This document shows, piece by piece, positions 63,385 through 64,000 of a DNA stretch of 64,000 bases; position 1 is the first letter of the stretch; every line of letters begins with the position of its first letter. Under the pieces are notes generated by a model. That model was not told the origin of the DNA. It ran no database searches and saw nothing but the letters and a program-made list of their open reading frames with translations. Source of the DNA: Neelides folsomi (lineage: Eukaryota > Arthropoda > Collembola > Neelipleona > Neelidae); assembly GCA_034687125.1 (NCBI GenBank), contig JAQGBZ010000026.1, forward strand, positions 62,001-126,000, given 5' to 3'. Position numbers and translations under genes: made by a program.

Positions 63385-64000
63385 CTAGAAGGACCATTTT
63401 GTCACACTTGACTCCACAGAGAGAGAAAAGAATTAGCAGACGCCGGAGAGTTTGCATTTATTGGAACGTTTTTTCAATCTTCATTTAAGTTAACATCAAA
63501 TGTTATAAAGGAATCTTGATATTTAAAACATCGACATATCTAATCACTAATCAAAAGTAATTTAATCGAAATTATATATTACAACGCAACTTATAGAAAA
63601 AAGCCAGCCAATAATAATTGCACTACGATTGCCATACCCTGCTCATAAAGAGTATTCTTGGAAAAAAAGTGTGTAGTTGTTATTCGACAAAAATGAATTC
63701 AAGTTGTGTAAAATGAACTACAAAAATGCAATTTATTACCAAAAATATGAAGTTTGGTAATATTGAAGCCAATATGCAAACATGAATTCTGTAAAAAATA
63801 TTAGACGAAAAAATGGAAAAACTAATTAAAAAATCATTAAGATCATCATTAAATACTTGAGGCATAAATTTTTGAATTCACATAATAACAAGGTAGTGTA
63901 TCTTACATTTATAATAAAAAATAGATAATTATTTAAATAAATACATAAAAGTAGGTACGAACAAATTGAATTAAATATCTGTAGTTTTCATAAAAAATAA
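63385..64000 (-). other. Intron or upstream region of the acidic gene
   Basis: This AT-rich DNA runs to the window edge. It is probably the intron before the TDxE exon. No further exon, promoter motif or repeat was recognised. Confidence 0.4.

Overview
The window looks like nuclear DNA of an invertebrate animal, most likely an arthropod or another ecdysozoan. It is AT-rich, the genes are broken by many GT-AG introns (from about 80 bp to 4 kb), both strands carry genes, and every recognisable protein is a metazoan family. No rRNA, tRNA or CRISPR array was seen. The species cannot be named from the sequence. All gene models were built by hand from splice sites and reading-frame phase; no search was run.

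Layout. 1-2.3 kb: no supported gene. 2.3-4.3 kb (+): geranylgeranyl diphosphate synthase, five coding exons, 337 aa. 4.3-8.4 kb: intergenic, with a Harbinger-like MITE (5796-6361) and a (TC)15 tract. 8.4-13.8 kb (+): cGMP-dependent protein kinase, ten coding exons, 779 aa, with a second MITE (TA duplication, 17-bp inverted ends) inside intron 2. 16.0-25.6 kb (+): a divergent cadherin-repeat type I membrane protein, fourteen exons, 1360 aa, with a serine/arginine/lysine-rich cytoplasmic tail. 28.9-32.5 kb (-): mitochondrial PP2C-type phosphatase PPM1K, four coding exons, 385 aa, with a GC-AG first intron. 33.9-46.3 kb (+): an unrecognised 236-aa coiled-coil protein with two alternative N-termini and a nearly perfect foldback repeat near its alternative start. 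46.3-52 kb: gene-poor. 52-63.4 kb (-): at least six exons of one very acidic, Ser/Glu-rich, low-complexity protein whose 5' end lies outside the window. Its repeat-rich exons recall the long disordered tails of arthropod giant ankyrins, but no ankyrin, ZU5 or death domain lies in the window.

The genes do not form a pathway or operon. They are independent housekeeping or signalling genes: isoprenoid synthesis, cGMP signalling, adhesion, mitochondrial dephosphorylation and, by inference, cytoskeletal scaffolding. The most unusual material is the acidic exon set (alternative ends set by weak splice donors, internal DSL and TDxE repeats), the SR-like cadherin tail, the enlarged linker in the kinase, and three non-autonomous or foldback repeats with clear ends.
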